Positions 1 through 8,580 are shown, numbered from the stretch's first letter. The stretch is 64,000 nt of DNA from a bacterium (GCA_016125085.1 WGMM01000024.1:1-64000), one strand, 5' to 3'. Notes: generated by a model from the letters alone, not told the origin. Program-made: numbers and translations.

Positions 1-999
1 ATCAGTCGAAGCCGCCCCGTCGAACTGGATCGTGATCCGGTGGAGTCCGACGTCACCAGGTTGCGGAAACTTGCATCGAATCCATGAGCGGCGGATGCCG
101 TCCGCATCCGTCAAAGCAAGGTCGAAAATGTAATCGGTTCCATCACCCCACAAAATCCACGGGTCAGGATTCTTGACCGAACCAGCCCCGGCGATTCCGC
201 CTACGAGCGTCGTTTCATGCTGATAGAAAATGAAATTCCACTCGATATTCGAGTAGTTCCGCCACTGCGTGAAGAAGTTCGATCCGCCGTTGTTTTCGCC
301 GGTCGCCAGCGATGCGTAAGGGTATCGACCGCCCATGACATTGCGGCGAGTGCGAAGCCCGAAGTATCCCGGACCGGTCGAGACTCCGAGAGCCGGGCGA
401 CTTCCGCCCGGTGCGTACGTACCGCCGCTCATAAACTCCGTCAGGTCCATCCGGTACCGCTCACGGTTCGTCACGACTCCGCCCGTTTTGACGGTGATCG
501 TCGATCCGGTGTTCGTGTCGGTGTAGCTGGTGGTCGAGCAGTCCCAATACTTTGGGTGCTTCGTGGTCATGAAGGCGGGGCCGTAACTGATCAGGTTCGT
601 CGCCTGATCACCTTCACCCATGACCGTGAGGTTATCGACCCCGCACCAGATCGGGCGACGGAGGTAATAGGCCGAATCCAACCCGGTCGCCGGAATGTAG
701 AGAGTCCCGCCGCCAGCGGTTTCGATGGCATCTACGGCACCCTGGAACGCGGCGGTCGTCGCGTCTTCGTTCGTGAATCCTGTCAGGGCGCCATAGGTAC
801 GAACGTCGAAGAGCGTCCCACGATCTGGACCAGTGTAGGTGAGCGAGCTCCATGGCGTGAATCCGTCGCCGATTTTAATCCTTCTGGTTTCGGATTCGAC
901 TTCGACTCCGATTTCTCCCGGTCCAAGTACGGGATTCGCGGACGACCAGTCAGCGGCGGATCCACGAATCTGCTGCATTCTCTTCGACTCGGTCGGCAT
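1..999 (-). CDS. Phage tailspike-like protein, partial (cut by window start)
   Basis: An open frame of 333 codons reads leftwards from an ATG at 999 and is still open at position 1, so the C-terminus is outside the window. Residues about 18-56 carry the tail-fibre N-terminal signature seen in Mtd and similar proteins (W-S-S-A-N-P-V-L, then G-E-I-G-V-E, then K-I-G-D-G-x-T-x-W). Residues about 65-110 look like the start of a pectate-lyase-type beta-helix (D-V-R-T-Y-G-A, then A-x-x-A-A-F-Q, then G-G-G-T-L-Y-I-P). From family knowledge this suggests a virion-attached receptor-binding or polysaccharide-degrading tailspike. It is the most distal tail gene seen, one base after the neighbouring 632-residue protein. 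No reverse transcriptase or template repeat is visible, so diversity generation is not claimed. Confidence 0.75.
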   Translation of the reverse strand, partial: MPTESKRMQQIRGSAADWSSANPVLGPGEIGVEVESETRRIKIGDGFTPWSSLTYTGPDRGTLFDVRTYGALTGFTNEDATTAAFQGAVDAIETAGGGTLYIPATGLDSAYYLRRPIWCGVDNLTVMGEGDQATNLISYGPAFMTTKHPKYWDCSTTSYTDTNTGSTITVKTGGVVTNRERYRMDLTEFMSGGTYAPGGSRPALGVSTGPGYFGLRTRRNVMGGRYPYASLATGENNGGSNFFTQWRNYSNIEWNFIFYQHETTLVGGIAGAGSVKNPDPWILWGDGTDYIFDLALTDADGIRRSWIRCKFPQPGDVGLHRITIQFDGAASTD

Positions 1000-1000
1000 A

Positions 1001-2899
1001 TCAGATTTCTCCGCCGTCAATGATGTCTGTGGGCAGGCTGTCAGGCGTCAATCCGTCAATGATGTCTGCGGGTAAACTGCCCGGAGTTCCGGCGTCAAGG
1101 CTTACGGATCCCGATGTGAGGTTGTAAGTGATCGGCAGAAGGACTCTGCCGAAATATCCGCTTGCGTTGCTTTCTTCAGGCGGACAAAACCCGGAAGCCT
1201 CACAGCACGATCCGAACAGCACGCGGGGGTCGGGGTAAGCCTGCATCACAGCGGAGACCGTGATCTTTGTATCTACGGGCGAATCGTCCACGATAATTGC
1301 GGAAGGGGTAATGGTCGTCGACCCGGTAATTTCGTATTCGTCGACCAGCGTGCCGATCCCGCCATCGTAAGGGATTGTCTCACGTTCGACCGTCACTGTG
1401 ATTTTCACGTCCGGATTTTCGCCCTTGAACGCCTGAAGATCGCTCGAAAGCGTCATTCCGAAAGCGAATGGCGAACCGGTGTCTCCATAAGTCTGCGTCG
1501 TGATCGGCGAAGAGTCTTTCAGGATCGTCAGGCCGGGAATCGTGTTGAAGTTCACACTTTCGAATGTGAAGTCTTCGTTCTCGTAATCAAGCGTCCGCTG
1601 ACACTCCTCGCACCATGCGGCAAGGTTGAGTTCAGGACCGGGTCCTGGGCAGCACGAGATTTCCACCCATTCCGCAAGCTGGCCGCATGCCAGAGCGGGA
1701 GATGCCACCGATAAACGCAGTGGCCCGGTTCCGCAATTGCAGATCAGGTCTTTCAACTGCTTTGCCTTGAGTTGCCAGCTCATCCATGCGCCGGCTGGGT
1801 TGCCGCACCCGCCGCTCGTGCGCGGGGCCGAGTTGAGAGAGAGCACCAGCTTGCCGAATCCCGTGCATGGATCGCACGGGTCGAATTCGTCAGGACCCCA
1901 GAAGCAGTCCGCGCCCCAGTCGAACTGGGTCCAGAGCAGGTTCACGGGGAACGGCCCCATGTCGCCCTGAAGCACGCAGCCCAAGTCGTCATAGCCGATC
2001 TTGATCGTCTCCTGAGTGCCCCACCGGCTGGCCATAAGATCCCAGCATCCGGAGCAGTTGACGGGCGGGTCGCCTGCGGGCAGGTCGATCCACTTCACGG
2101 TGATTTGCAAACACGTGATCGCTGTGAACCATGTCGGGCATGAGCAGGAGACCGCAGAGCCGCCATTGGCCTCGAACGAGACGCCGATACAGTCGGCGTC
2201 AGGATCCGGTAGCCATGTGACCGGGTCGCGGTCGCCGCCCCAGCACGGCACGTGGAAGCGGCCCCACGCGCCGGTAGATCCGCCGTTGGTCTCATTCGCC
2301 CAGACTCCGAAGGTTCGCGTGTCGCCCACCTTCTGCCAGATGTATCCGCATCTCTGGTAGACGGCGTAGGCGTAGGCAGGCACGCACAACGTCGTCGTCC
2401 GGGTCGTGCCGCAGCTATCGGCCCATGTCGTGGGCGGCTTGGGCGGGACGCCTTCGCAGTCCTTGTAGGCGTCGTAGGTTCCAAGGATCATCAGGCGGGT
2501 GTCGCCCGACTTGATCTGCACGTCACCGCCACCGGATGCGGCAGTGAACGTCCATTGCCCGGAAGCTCTTGAGCGGCGGGCCGTATAGACTTTGGTTCCC
2601 GCTGTCAGGGTGGCGTTATTGACCTCGAACGCAGGATCGTTGTCGACCGTTCCCGTGCGGTTCGTGTTCTTCCACGTGCCGTTATCGTGCGAGACTTCCT
2701 GCCATGCATAGCGGCGAGGGCTTGCGGCCGTGCCGGTCAGGCGGATGAAAATCTCCTCCTCGTCGGTGATGACCAGGTCTCCGCGGCGTTTGTTCACGCG
2801 CGGGCCGGAAAGATTGACCGAAGCAGGGGCGGTCAGTCGCTGGTTCAAACCGTCGCGGGTAATGCGTTCGTTCGGCCGGAATCCGTCGCGGCGGGCCAT
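1001..2899 (-). CDS. Cysteine-rich phage tail-associated protein
   Basis: A 632-residue protein in the distal tail region, directly after a 140-residue gene (that gene's stop abuts this ATG) and one base before the tailspike. I do not recognise the family. About 26 cysteines are concentrated in residues ~150-480, several as pairs or CxC/CxxC (NCSGC, FDPCDPC, ICNCG, ISCCPG, WCEEC), with many Trp and Gly. The N-terminal ~50 residues are basic and could be an anchor; the last ~30 residues repeat a short P-x-x-I-I-D-G element (PADIIDGLTPDSLPTDIIDG). Position suggests a baseplate, hub or adhesin protein. A disulphide- or metal-stabilised virion protein is an inference. Confidence 0.7.
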   Translation of the reverse strand: MARRDGFRPNERITRDGLNQRLTAPASVNLSGPRVNKRRGDLVITDEEEIFIRLTGTAASPRRYAWQEVSHDNGTWKNTNRTGTVDNDPAFEVNNATLTAGTKVYTARRSRASGQWTFTAASGGGDVQIKSGDTRLMILGTYDAYKDCEGVPPKPPTTWADSCGTTRTTTLCVPAYAYAVYQRCGYIWQKVGDTRTFGVWANETNGGSTGAWGRFHVPCWGGDRDPVTWLPDPDADCIGVSFEANGGSAVSCSCPTWFTAITCLQITVKWIDLPAGDPPVNCSGCWDLMASRWGTQETIKIGYDDLGCVLQGDMGPFPVNLLWTQFDWGADCFWGPDEFDPCDPCTGFGKLVLSLNSAPRTSGGCGNPAGAWMSWQLKAKQLKDLICNCGTGPLRLSVASPALACGQLAEWVEISCCPGPGPELNLAAWCEECQRTLDYENEDFTFESVNFNTIPGLTILKDSSPITTQTYGDTGSPFAFGMTLSSDLQAFKGENPDVKITVTVERETIPYDGGIGTLVDEYEITGSTTITPSAIIVDDSPVDTKITVSAVMQAYPDPRVLFGSCCEASGFCPPEESNASGYFGRVLLPITYNLTSGSVSLDAGTPGSLPADIIDGLTPDSLPTDIIDGGEI

Positions 2900-3322
2900 T
2901 TACGAAGCCTCCACCACGTTCGGCACGAAAGTCCAGTAGCCGTGTGATTTGAAGTCCAGCTTGATCGCCGTGAACCGGCCGGCCGCTGCCGAGACGCTTC
3001 GGTTCGAGAGTGCGGCCGTGCCCTCGCAGTAAAACCCGCCGGTCCAGAGCCGGATCACGGGACGTTCGAATCGCCCTGGCAGGTTCGAGCTGATCGTGTG
3101 CGGCGATCCGGAAGACTGAGGCACGTAGGCCTCGATCGTTCCGGAGACCGTGAACCCTTTGAAGCTGGTGAGCGTTCCGCCGCCGTGGCCGCTCGTGAAG
3201 TATTCGTCCAGGTGGATGGTTTCGGCCACCTCGAAAGATCCGGCTTCGGCGATCACTGAGCCGATCTGGACCCGCGAAAACGGGTAGCGTTTGCCCGGAA
3301 CGAACGGGAGATTATAGAGCAC
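2900..3322 (-). CDS. Phage tail protein, hypothetical
   Basis: A 140-residue protein started by GTG at 3322, one base after the stop of the upstream gene; a GAGGTG stretch in front of it can serve as ribosome binding site. The predicted product is beta-rich with no signal peptide, membrane segment or recognised motif. It lies between a 298-residue gene and the cysteine-rich 632-residue gene, downstream of the tape measure gene. A distal tail or baseplate-hub role is inferred from gene order only. Confidence 0.65.
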   Translation of the reverse strand: MLYNLPFVPGKRYPFSRVQIGSVIAEAGSFEVAETIHLDEYFTSGHGGGTLTSFKGFTVSGTIEAYVPQSSGSPHTISSNLPGRFERPVIRLWTGGFYCEGTAALSNRSVSAAAGRFTAIKLDFKSHGYWTFVPNVVEAS

Positions 3323-3323
3323 C

Positions 3324-4220
3324 TCACACCTCCCATCCGTAGTAGAAAAGTTTTTTGTCGCCCTTCATGGCGTGATACTGATAAGGCCGGTTCGCGTCGG
3401 AGGAGTCGAGCCCGCGAATGACCATGATTGCCTCGGAGGCATCGCGCGAGGTCGACCCGGCCGGGGGTGTGGCGTCAGTGATGTTCCAGTCCCGTCCACG
3501 TCGCACGAAGTTGTGCGTGACCTGGAACCCGTAGGTTCCCAGGGAGTCGACGATATCCTCCTTTTCGGAGTTCACGTAGAGCACGCAGCCTTTGCCTCGC
3601 CCGAACAGAGAGACGTCGTCGTTGATCTTGCCCTGGATGTTTTGCAGGTGGTCTTCGTCGTAGGCGTCTTCAGGGATGAAGTCATAAACGACCTGGAACT
3701 GCTGCTCTCGCAGGATTGTGGGCACACCGGTGGGCAGGGCCTTGCGGCTCGCGTCACCGGCGGGGGGTGTGGTTCCTTTGGGGTGTGCCTCGACCACCGA
3801 GCCGGGCAGCTCCTGGAATGATCCCTCGAACGATGTCCGAACGAATGCGTGCTTTGCCTTGTAGCGGTTCCTGGGCCGCTGTCGCCACTCGAATGTCGCC
3901 TCATAGCTTTCCACGTTCTGGAAGACAGGCGAGTTCGATGTGGAGTCGGTGAACGGGTCGCCCGTGTTCTCTTTGTAGTTATCCAGTCCCTGGATCTGGG
4001 CCGTCATGATCACCAGGTCGGGATAGTAGGGGTGGACGATCCGGTCGCTGTAGGGGTAGCTCGCGCTGGCGTACCGGCTGACCTTCGAGGCCAGCGCGCG
4101 GGCCTTGTCGACGTCGGCCACGGTGGCCGGGATCCGCCACGAAGCGGTATACGACGAGCCATCAGGACCGCCGAAGACGTACTTGACCTTGCCCGGTAAG
4201 CCTTGCCAGCCTGGGAACAT
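3324..4220 (-). CDS. Phage tail protein, hypothetical (distal-tail position)
   Basis: A 298-residue protein immediately after the tape measure gene (tape measure stop TAA at 4223-4221, this ATG at 4220). The N-terminus (FPGWQGLPGKVKYVFGG) and a Tyr/Arg-rich central part give no motif I can name. In siphophages the slot after the tape measure usually holds the distal tail protein, and length and position are compatible with that. Function is inferred from synteny alone. Confidence 0.65.
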   Translation of the reverse strand: MFPGWQGLPGKVKYVFGGPDGSSYTASWRIPATVADVDKARALASKVSRYASASYPYSDRIVHPYYPDLVIMTAQIQGLDNYKENTGDPFTDSTSNSPVFQNVESYEATFEWRQRPRNRYKAKHAFVRTSFEGSFQELPGSVVEAHPKGTTPPAGDASRKALPTGVPTILREQQFQVVYDFIPEDAYDEDHLQNIQGKINDDVSLFGRGKGCVLYVNSEKEDIVDSLGTYGFQVTHNFVRRGRDWNITDATPPAGSTSRDASEAIMVIRGLDSSDANRPYQYHAMKGDKKLFYYGWEV

Positions 4221-5612
4221 TTACAGCACTCCCGGGATAGCGCCGATGGGCTTGACGCCCGGCGATGCGTTGCCGGTGACGGTGGCCGCGATGGTCTTGA
4301 GGCTGCCGTCGATCGATTCGAGCCGCTTGGAGTCGTCCTTCGCGCCGGTCTGGCCGGGCAGGATGATGCCCTTGAAGAAGTCCGTGAACGACCCGGAGCG
4401 GGGGCCCTTGGCGGCCACGGGCGCGAACGGGCTGGCCATCGATTCGCCGGGGGCAGGGGGCTTGCCCTGGGATCCGGCTTCGAGGGTGGCCTTTAGGGCC
4501 GAAGAGTCCCTTGCGGTGGCCGCATCGGCTTCGGCGATGGACTTCCGGGCCTTGTCGATACCGTCCCTCATGGCCGGTTCGGTGTCGGCGAATGCCTTCG
4601 GGAAAACCTTCTGGACGAGGTCGATCAGCGAGACGCCGACCTGGAGAATCGCAAGCCGCAGGTATTCGCCGGGCGAGCGGATCATCGAGCCGATGGTCTG
4701 GAAAGCGGAGGCGATGAAATCCGCGGCGGAGATGAAGGCATCCGCGATCCACGGGGTGTACTGGAGAATGGTGTCTCCGATCGAGAACACGCCATTGAAA
4801 AGGCGGTCCCCGGCCGGGCCCAGCTTGCCCATGATCTGGTCGGAGAATGCCTTCAGGAACTTGTTCTCGAACCATGCGGCGGCCTGATAGGCCGGGGCGA
4901 GCGACTCGCCCACCTGGCCCATGATGCCGCCGCGCGCGACCTGATTCTGTTTGGTAAGGTTTGCCAAGGATAGGGAAGTGTTGGCAAAGTCGCCCTTGGC
5001 CGATGCCGTCTGCCGGAGGAATTCGTCAGCAGCGGCCAAGCCGATGGGCTTGCCGGTGGACCTGAGCTTTTCGACGTTCGAGAAGACGTTGAGCGATTCG
5101 ACGGGGTTCATTTCGCCGCGCATCATGGCCTGGAACTTTTCGGCCACGACGCCGGTGTCCATGTTTCGCTGGGAGCCGAGATCGGCGAAGCGCTGCTGAA
5201 GTTCCTTGGCCTTGGCGATGGCTTCGTCCTGGGCGATACCCTGGCCCATGAGAGCGGTCGTAACCGATGTGATCCCGTTGAGGGCCTCGCCGAACGATTG
5301 TTGGCCGGCGGCCTGCATGTTGCGGGCGAAGTCGAGCGCCTGTCCGGCGACGTCCCCGAGCTGGACGTTCGTGGCGGAGATTTGCTCATTGAGGTCGGAC
5401 GCCGCGAAGGCCGATTGATCCATAAACGACTTGATGGACTGGACGCCTCCGATCACCGAGCTGGTGCCGAGCTTCATGGCCTCGAACGCGGCCAGGCCGC
5501 CGAACGGGCTGGCGACGAACGCCCGGATCTGGCCGGCCGCAGCGGAAAGGCCGCGCGTGAGGGCTGACGAGTTCAGCCCAAGCTCGACGAAGATCTTTCC
5601 TACGCTGGCCAT
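4221..5612 (-). CDS. Tail tape measure protein (short)
   Basis: A 463-residue protein following the G/G-T chaperone pair, the standard place for a siphophage tape measure protein. It is Ala/Gly/Ser-rich and helical: an N-terminal segment (GLNSSALTRGLSAAAGQIRAF) typical of tape measure openings, then long amphipathic stretches, and hydrophobic helices around residues 270-330. The tape measure sets tail length and is ejected with the DNA. At 463 residues it is short for the family; using the general rule of about 0.15 nm per residue, this implies a tail of roughly 70 nm. A small G/A/P-rich C-terminal segment may be processed. The start is just after the G-T extension stop. Confidence 0.85.
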   Translation of the reverse strand: MASVGKIFVELGLNSSALTRGLSAAAGQIRAFVASPFGGLAAFEAMKLGTSSVIGGVQSIKSFMDQSAFAASDLNEQISATNVQLGDVAGQALDFARNMQAAGQQSFGEALNGITSVTTALMGQGIAQDEAIAKAKELQQRFADLGSQRNMDTGVVAEKFQAMMRGEMNPVESLNVFSNVEKLRSTGKPIGLAAADEFLRQTASAKGDFANTSLSLANLTKQNQVARGGIMGQVGESLAPAYQAAAWFENKFLKAFSDQIMGKLGPAGDRLFNGVFSIGDTILQYTPWIADAFISAADFIASAFQTIGSMIRSPGEYLRLAILQVGVSLIDLVQKVFPKAFADTEPAMRDGIDKARKSIAEADAATARDSSALKATLEAGSQGKPPAPGESMASPFAPVAAKGPRSGSFTDFFKGIILPGQTGAKDDSKRLESIDGSLKTIAATVTGNASPGVKPIGAIPGVL

Positions 5613-5613
5613 G

Positions 5614-6281
5614 TCATTTCCTCGAGAATCGCCGCATCATTCGTTCGTAGCGGGGCAGGTTGATCGTGCCCGGGGTGTCGGTCTGCTTCGCGGCCATGGC
5701 CTTGATCTGGGTGAGGGTCAGCCGTTCGATTTCGTGCCAGGCGAAGCCAAGTTCCACGAGCGGGGCGAAGACCTTGTCCCGCCAGTTCAGGCCGATTTGC
5801 GCTCCCCCAGCGGGTTGGTCTCCTGGTCTTCGCCGGGTTCGATGTCCCGGCCGCCGAGGCCCCAGCCGATCACGCGGCGGAGCTGCATGCGTGTGAGCGA
5901 TTCGGCCACGTCCCGGGCCTCTGCCGCCGTGATGCCAGGCTGGTGGACTTCCAGCGCCATTCGCACGAAGTCGTTGCGGGCCAGTGCGTCGGTCATGAGC
6001 ATTTGCATGGCCGGCACGGAGTCGACAGGGAGCGGCCAGTAGAGGTCTCGCTCGTAGGCCGGGATCATGAACGCCGCAATCTGGTCGGGCGACAGCCCCA
6101 GCTTTTTGGCCATGTCCAGATAGACGTCGGCGGCCTTGGGCTGGATTCTGCGAAGGTGGTCTTCGAGCAGGCCGTAGTGCCGAACGGTCAGCTCCGCGAA
6201 GCGATACGCACGGCCGTTGACCGTGAGCGTGAACCCCGCGTTGGTGAGCTGGCCGACGGTGAATGATTCCTGATCTGGCAT
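5614..6281 (-). CDS. Tail assembly chaperone G-T fusion (probable -1 frameshift product)
   Basis: The zero-frame G protein ends at 5787, but the -1 frame stays open to 5614 and encodes a protein-like segment of about 63 residues (starting G-A-Q-I-G-L-N-W-R-D-K and ending MMRRFSRK). A -1 slip at the run of five G bases (5808-5804 on the minus strand) would let the glycine tRNA re-pair GGG with GGG and continue at GGA, giving a product of about 222 residues. This matches the lambda gpG/gpGT arrangement in position (tail tube, G, G-T, tape measure) and in shift direction. The heptamer is not the canonical X-XXY-YYZ, so the exact slip codon is inferred. Confidence 0.65.
5787..6281 (-). CDS. Tail assembly chaperone (gpG-like)
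   Basis: A 164-residue soluble, mostly helical protein between the tail tube gene and the tape measure gene. The opening (ESFTVGQLTNAGFTLTVNGRAY) resembles tail-chaperone proteins that begin with a small beta element followed by helices. From lambda and HK97 the G-type chaperone coats the tape measure during tail assembly and is absent from the finished virion. The last ~10 codons overlap the -1 frame extension, which supports the assignment. Confidence 0.75.
   Translation of the reverse strand: MPDQESFTVGQLTNAGFTLTVNGRAYRFAELTVRHYGLLEDHLRRIQPKAADVYLDMAKKLGLSPDQIAAFMIPAYERDLYWPLPVDSVPAMQMLMTDALARNDFVRMALEVHQPGITAAEARDVAESLTRMQLRRVIGWGLGGRDIEPGEDQETNPLGERKSA
5802..5810 (-). promoter_or_regulatory. 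Candidate -1 ribosomal slippery site in the chaperone gene
   Basis: On the minus strand the zero-frame codons are CTG GGG GAG; the -1 frame reads GGG GGA. Five consecutive G bases let a tRNA-Gly slip back one base with perfect re-pairing in the P site. The zero-frame stop comes only 13 bases after this site (5789-5787). Nothing else in the short overlap offers as good a slip. Confidence 0.5.
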
Positions 6282-6290
6282 GATCTCGCC

Positions 6291-6722
6291 TTACGCGACG
6301 GTGATGATCTTGGGCGTCCAGGTGAAGGTGTCGCCCGTGGCTTCCCACTCGACTTCGATCGTGCAGAAGGACCCACGTTCAACGGACGGCAGGCCGACAC
6401 GCTTGACGAGGCAATCCGTGCCCGTGAAGGCGTTCCCGCCATAGGTGCCGGTCATCGCGAAGTGATCGCCGCGCGTGAACGGAAGGCTGACTCCGGCGTC
6501 CGACTTGGCCACGTAGATGGTGAACTTTCCGGTGTCGTCGCAGTCGCCGGTCTCTTTGAACGGGTTCCCGGAAAGCCGCTGGCCCTTGATGACCTCCGCG
6601 GAACCTTCGTGCGAGAAGTCTTTCAGCTCGAGGGCGACGGTGTAGGACGGGGTCGCCCCGGTGACGTTGGTGATCGTGATCGTTCCTTGCTTTCCGGTGA
6701 CCGGCTTCCCGGATGCTGGCAT
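6291..6722 (-). CDS. Major tail tube protein
   Basis: A 143-residue beta-rich protein whose start (SGKPVTGKQGTITITNVTG) and alternating strands fit siphophage tail tube proteins of the gpV/Hcp-like fold. It sits between a tail-terminator-like gene and the G/G-T chaperones, exactly where the tube gene is expected. It would polymerise into hexameric rings around the tape measure protein. Family assignment combines fold-like composition and synteny; no catalytic motif applies. Confidence 0.75.
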   Translation of the reverse strand: MPASGKPVTGKQGTITITNVTGATPSYTVALELKDFSHEGSAEVIKGQRLSGNPFKETGDCDDTGKFTIYVAKSDAGVSLPFTRGDHFAMTGTYGGNAFTGTDCLVKRVGLPSVERGSFCTIEVEWEATGDTFTWTPKIITVA

Positions 6723-6725
6723 GCG

Positions 6726-7121
6726 TCAGTCCTCCTGATTCCAGAGCGAGATAGTGACTTCGACGGAAAGTTCGTACCAAAGCGGCCGGCCTGCCTCGTT
6801 TCGCGGGATCGAAAAGTCTTCGATCCTGGCTGACGAGTTGGCGAGATTGTCGTGATCCAGCTCATCGACGGTTTTCTTGAACCGCCGGGCCATTTCCCAG
6901 AGCAGGCGGCGGTTCTCGTGGGCGATCGAGACGGAGAACCGCTCGGTCTCGAGCTTCGAGCCGGAGAGCGGCGAATCGTCGTCGGAATAGCCGGTGAAGA
7001 CGTAGCCGGCGTTCGGGTACGTGGCCTGATCGGTCTCGGGAATGCGGCCGTTCCAGAGCTTCACGGCAGTGCCGACGGAGTTGGACCACGCCAGTTGGAT
7101 CAGATCGTCAGCAAGGCTCAT
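6726..7121 (-). CDS. Tail terminator / tail completion-like protein
   Basis: A 131-residue protein overlapping the upstream HK97 gp10-like gene by four bases (ATGA). It begins with a helix (ADDLIQLAWSNSVG) and follows with mixed alpha/beta segments ending in VEVTISLWNQED, a pattern close to gpU-type tail terminators. In siphophages this slot, between neck protein and tube protein, usually encodes the factor that caps the tail tube and joins it to the head. Assigned by size and order. Confidence 0.6.
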   Translation of the reverse strand: MSLADDLIQLAWSNSVGTAVKLWNGRIPETDQATYPNAGYVFTGYSDDDSPLSGSKLETERFSVSIAHENRRLLWEMARRFKKTVDELDHDNLANSSARIEDFSIPRNEAGRPLWYELSVEVTISLWNQED

Positions 7122-7699
7122 GGTTTGGCTCCCCGAACGGCCCGTTCCATCAGCGCCATGAACGTGGGATCGTAGGCCTTGCCGGCAGGAGCCAGAAACG
7201 GTCGCGGCTCAAGATTGTTTGGGGCATAGCCCAGCTCCAACGCTCGGGAGTATTTCGCGGTGCGAACCGACGGTCCGACACGAGTGACGACGCCGCGAAA
7301 CGAATCCCTGGACTCGAACGTGATCGAGTTCCAGAGCGTGCCCCGCTGCCGGCGGGGCGGTTCGCCCGGCTTGGAGCGGATGACGTCGTAGTTGATTTCG
7401 TTCTTTTTGGCCACGAGTCCGCGGGCGGATCGTGCGAACGCCGGCCCGGAGTTTTGGCCCTTGAGGAACCGCCCGGAAGAGTCCCGGATATCGACCCGCT
7501 GGGCCTTGCGGATCACGAATCCGCTCGTCATGATCTCGCCCTTCTGGCGGATCTGATAACCCGGCCGGTTGATGGACTGCTTGACGTTGTCGCGAAGCTC
7601 CATGCCTGCCCGGCGGTGAGCCTGGCGGACACGCCGCTCGACGTCGTCTCCGTAGGAATTGAGTCTCATGCGGGCCGTGATGCGGGTGATGTCACTCAC
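7118..7699 (-). CDS. HK97 gp10-like neck / tail completion protein
   Basis: A 193-residue protein if started at GTG 7699, which overlaps the previous gene's stop (GTGAGTGA) and has GGGGAGG six bases upstream; this start is preferred over longer in-frame options. The product is basic, with many Arg and an R-A-G-M-E-L-R-D-N-V element followed by G-x-P-P-R-R-x-x-G-T-L and a C-terminal P-R-P-F-L-x-P-A motif, all typical of the gp10 family (R-P-F at the C-terminus is characteristic). These proteins complete the neck or tail. Confidence 0.75.
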   Translation of the reverse strand: MSDITRITARMRLNSYGDDVERRVRQAHRRAGMELRDNVKQSINRPGYQIRQKGEIMTSGFVIRKAQRVDIRDSSGRFLKGQNSGPAFARSARGLVAKKNEINYDVIRSKPGEPPRRQRGTLWNSITFESRDSFRGVVTRVGPSVRTAKYSRALELGYAPNNLEPRPFLAPAGKAYDPTFMALMERAVRGAKP

Positions 7700-8045
7700 T
7701 GCGGCCCTCCCCGGTGTCGACCACCTGGAGCTCAAGATGGTCGTGCAGGTTGTTGGGGTCGATAGCTTCTTCGATCGTGCCCGCGAGCAGCAGCGTGCCT
7801 GCGTCGTCGCGGGCTTCGATCCAGCGGTTCGCCACGATTGCGATGTGATGCTCGCAGAGCACCAGCGTGCCGGTACGGACGAACTCCTTCGTGTCGCGGT
7901 TCACCGAGCCGGAGCGTGGGCAGACGATGCCGCGAACCGTAACCGGGTCGACGTTGCGGACAGTCGGTTCGCCGTCGTGCCCCGTGCCGTTTTCGCGGCG
8001 GTAGACGGTGATGGTGTGGATCAAGTCCTCGAAGGGGATCAGCAC
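7692..8045 (-). CDS. Head-tail joining (head closure) protein
   Basis: A 117-residue protein between the connector adaptor and the gp10-like protein. The sequence starts with a helix and a strand typical of phage head-tail adaptors (LIHTITVYRREN), then a small beta-barrel core with G-T-L-V-L-C-E-H-H and a C-terminal strand (HLELQVVDTG). This is the expected slot for an SPP1 gp16 / HK97 gp7-type head closure protein, which stabilises DNA-filled heads before tail joining. Assignment is from order, size and strand pattern. Confidence 0.7.
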   Translation of the reverse strand: MLIPFEDLIHTITVYRRENGTGHDGEPTVRNVDPVTVRGIVCPRSGSVNRDTKEFVRTGTLVLCEHHIAIVANRWIEARDDAGTLLLAGTIEEAIDPNNLHDHLELQVVDTGEGRSE

Positions 8046-8046
8046 G

Positions 8047-8580
8047 TCATCGCCTCCGGTACTTTTTGAGGGAAGCGAGGATGTCTTCGTCCACGTCGCT
8101 GGTCTGCGTGCGGGCCTCGTACTGGATTTCGACGGATCCGATTTTCTTCGAGGTAACAGGTCCTTCCTGGACAGACCGATCGATTCGCCGTTTCGCCAGA
8201 TTGGCGACGGCCAGCTCGACGGCCGGCGGGACCGGCGAGAACCCGCCAGAGTAACTCGCCTTTGCGATCCCGCCCGCGCCGATTCCGGGAGTGATCAGCT
8301 CACCACGCTCGTTCTCGAGCATGAAGCTGGTCAGGTTTCCCTCGTTGTCTCTTACGGTAACGTTGGCCGGCGTGATCGGGACCCGCCAGAGCCATGAGCG
8401 GCCGAACTGATCAGGCCGGGCCGTTTCGTCGACGACGGCATCGTATTTGAACCCTCTTCCGCAGGCTTCTTCGATGGCTTCCGTGGCCGCTTCGAGATAG
8501 GGCGTGACCTGCGTCTCCGGCAGCTTGGCGAGCGCCGGGGCGAGGATGCATGCCCGTTCGTATGTGACAAGAGAAGGCAT
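8047..8580 (-). CDS. Head-tail connector adaptor (gp6/gp15-like)
   Basis: A 177-residue protein, the first gene after the capsid gene. The N-terminal half is helical (helices near residues 10-40), the middle carries beta segments (TPANVTVRDNEGNLTSF), followed by A-V-E-L-A-V-A-N-L-A and a basic C-terminus (ASLKKYRRR). This matches the HK97 gp6 / SPP1 gp15 adaptor family that sits under the portal. One base separates it from the next connector gene, so they are translated together. Confidence 0.7.
   Translation of the reverse strand: MPSLVTYERACILAPALAKLPETQVTPYLEAATEAIEEACGRGFKYDAVVDETARPDQFGRSWLWRVPITPANVTVRDNEGNLTSFMLENERGELITPGIGAGGIAKASYSGGFSPVPPAVELAVANLAKRRIDRSVQEGPVTSKKIGSVEIQYEARTQTSDVDEDILASLKKYRRR

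Noticed and set aside
1-999. Diversity-generating retroelement target
   Set aside because: The Mtd-like N-terminus alone is not enough; no reverse transcriptase, accessory gene or template repeat is seen in the window.
217-1023. Plus-strand 268-residue frame
   Set aside because: Arg-rich with no protein pattern; opposite the tailspike gene, which has clear motifs.
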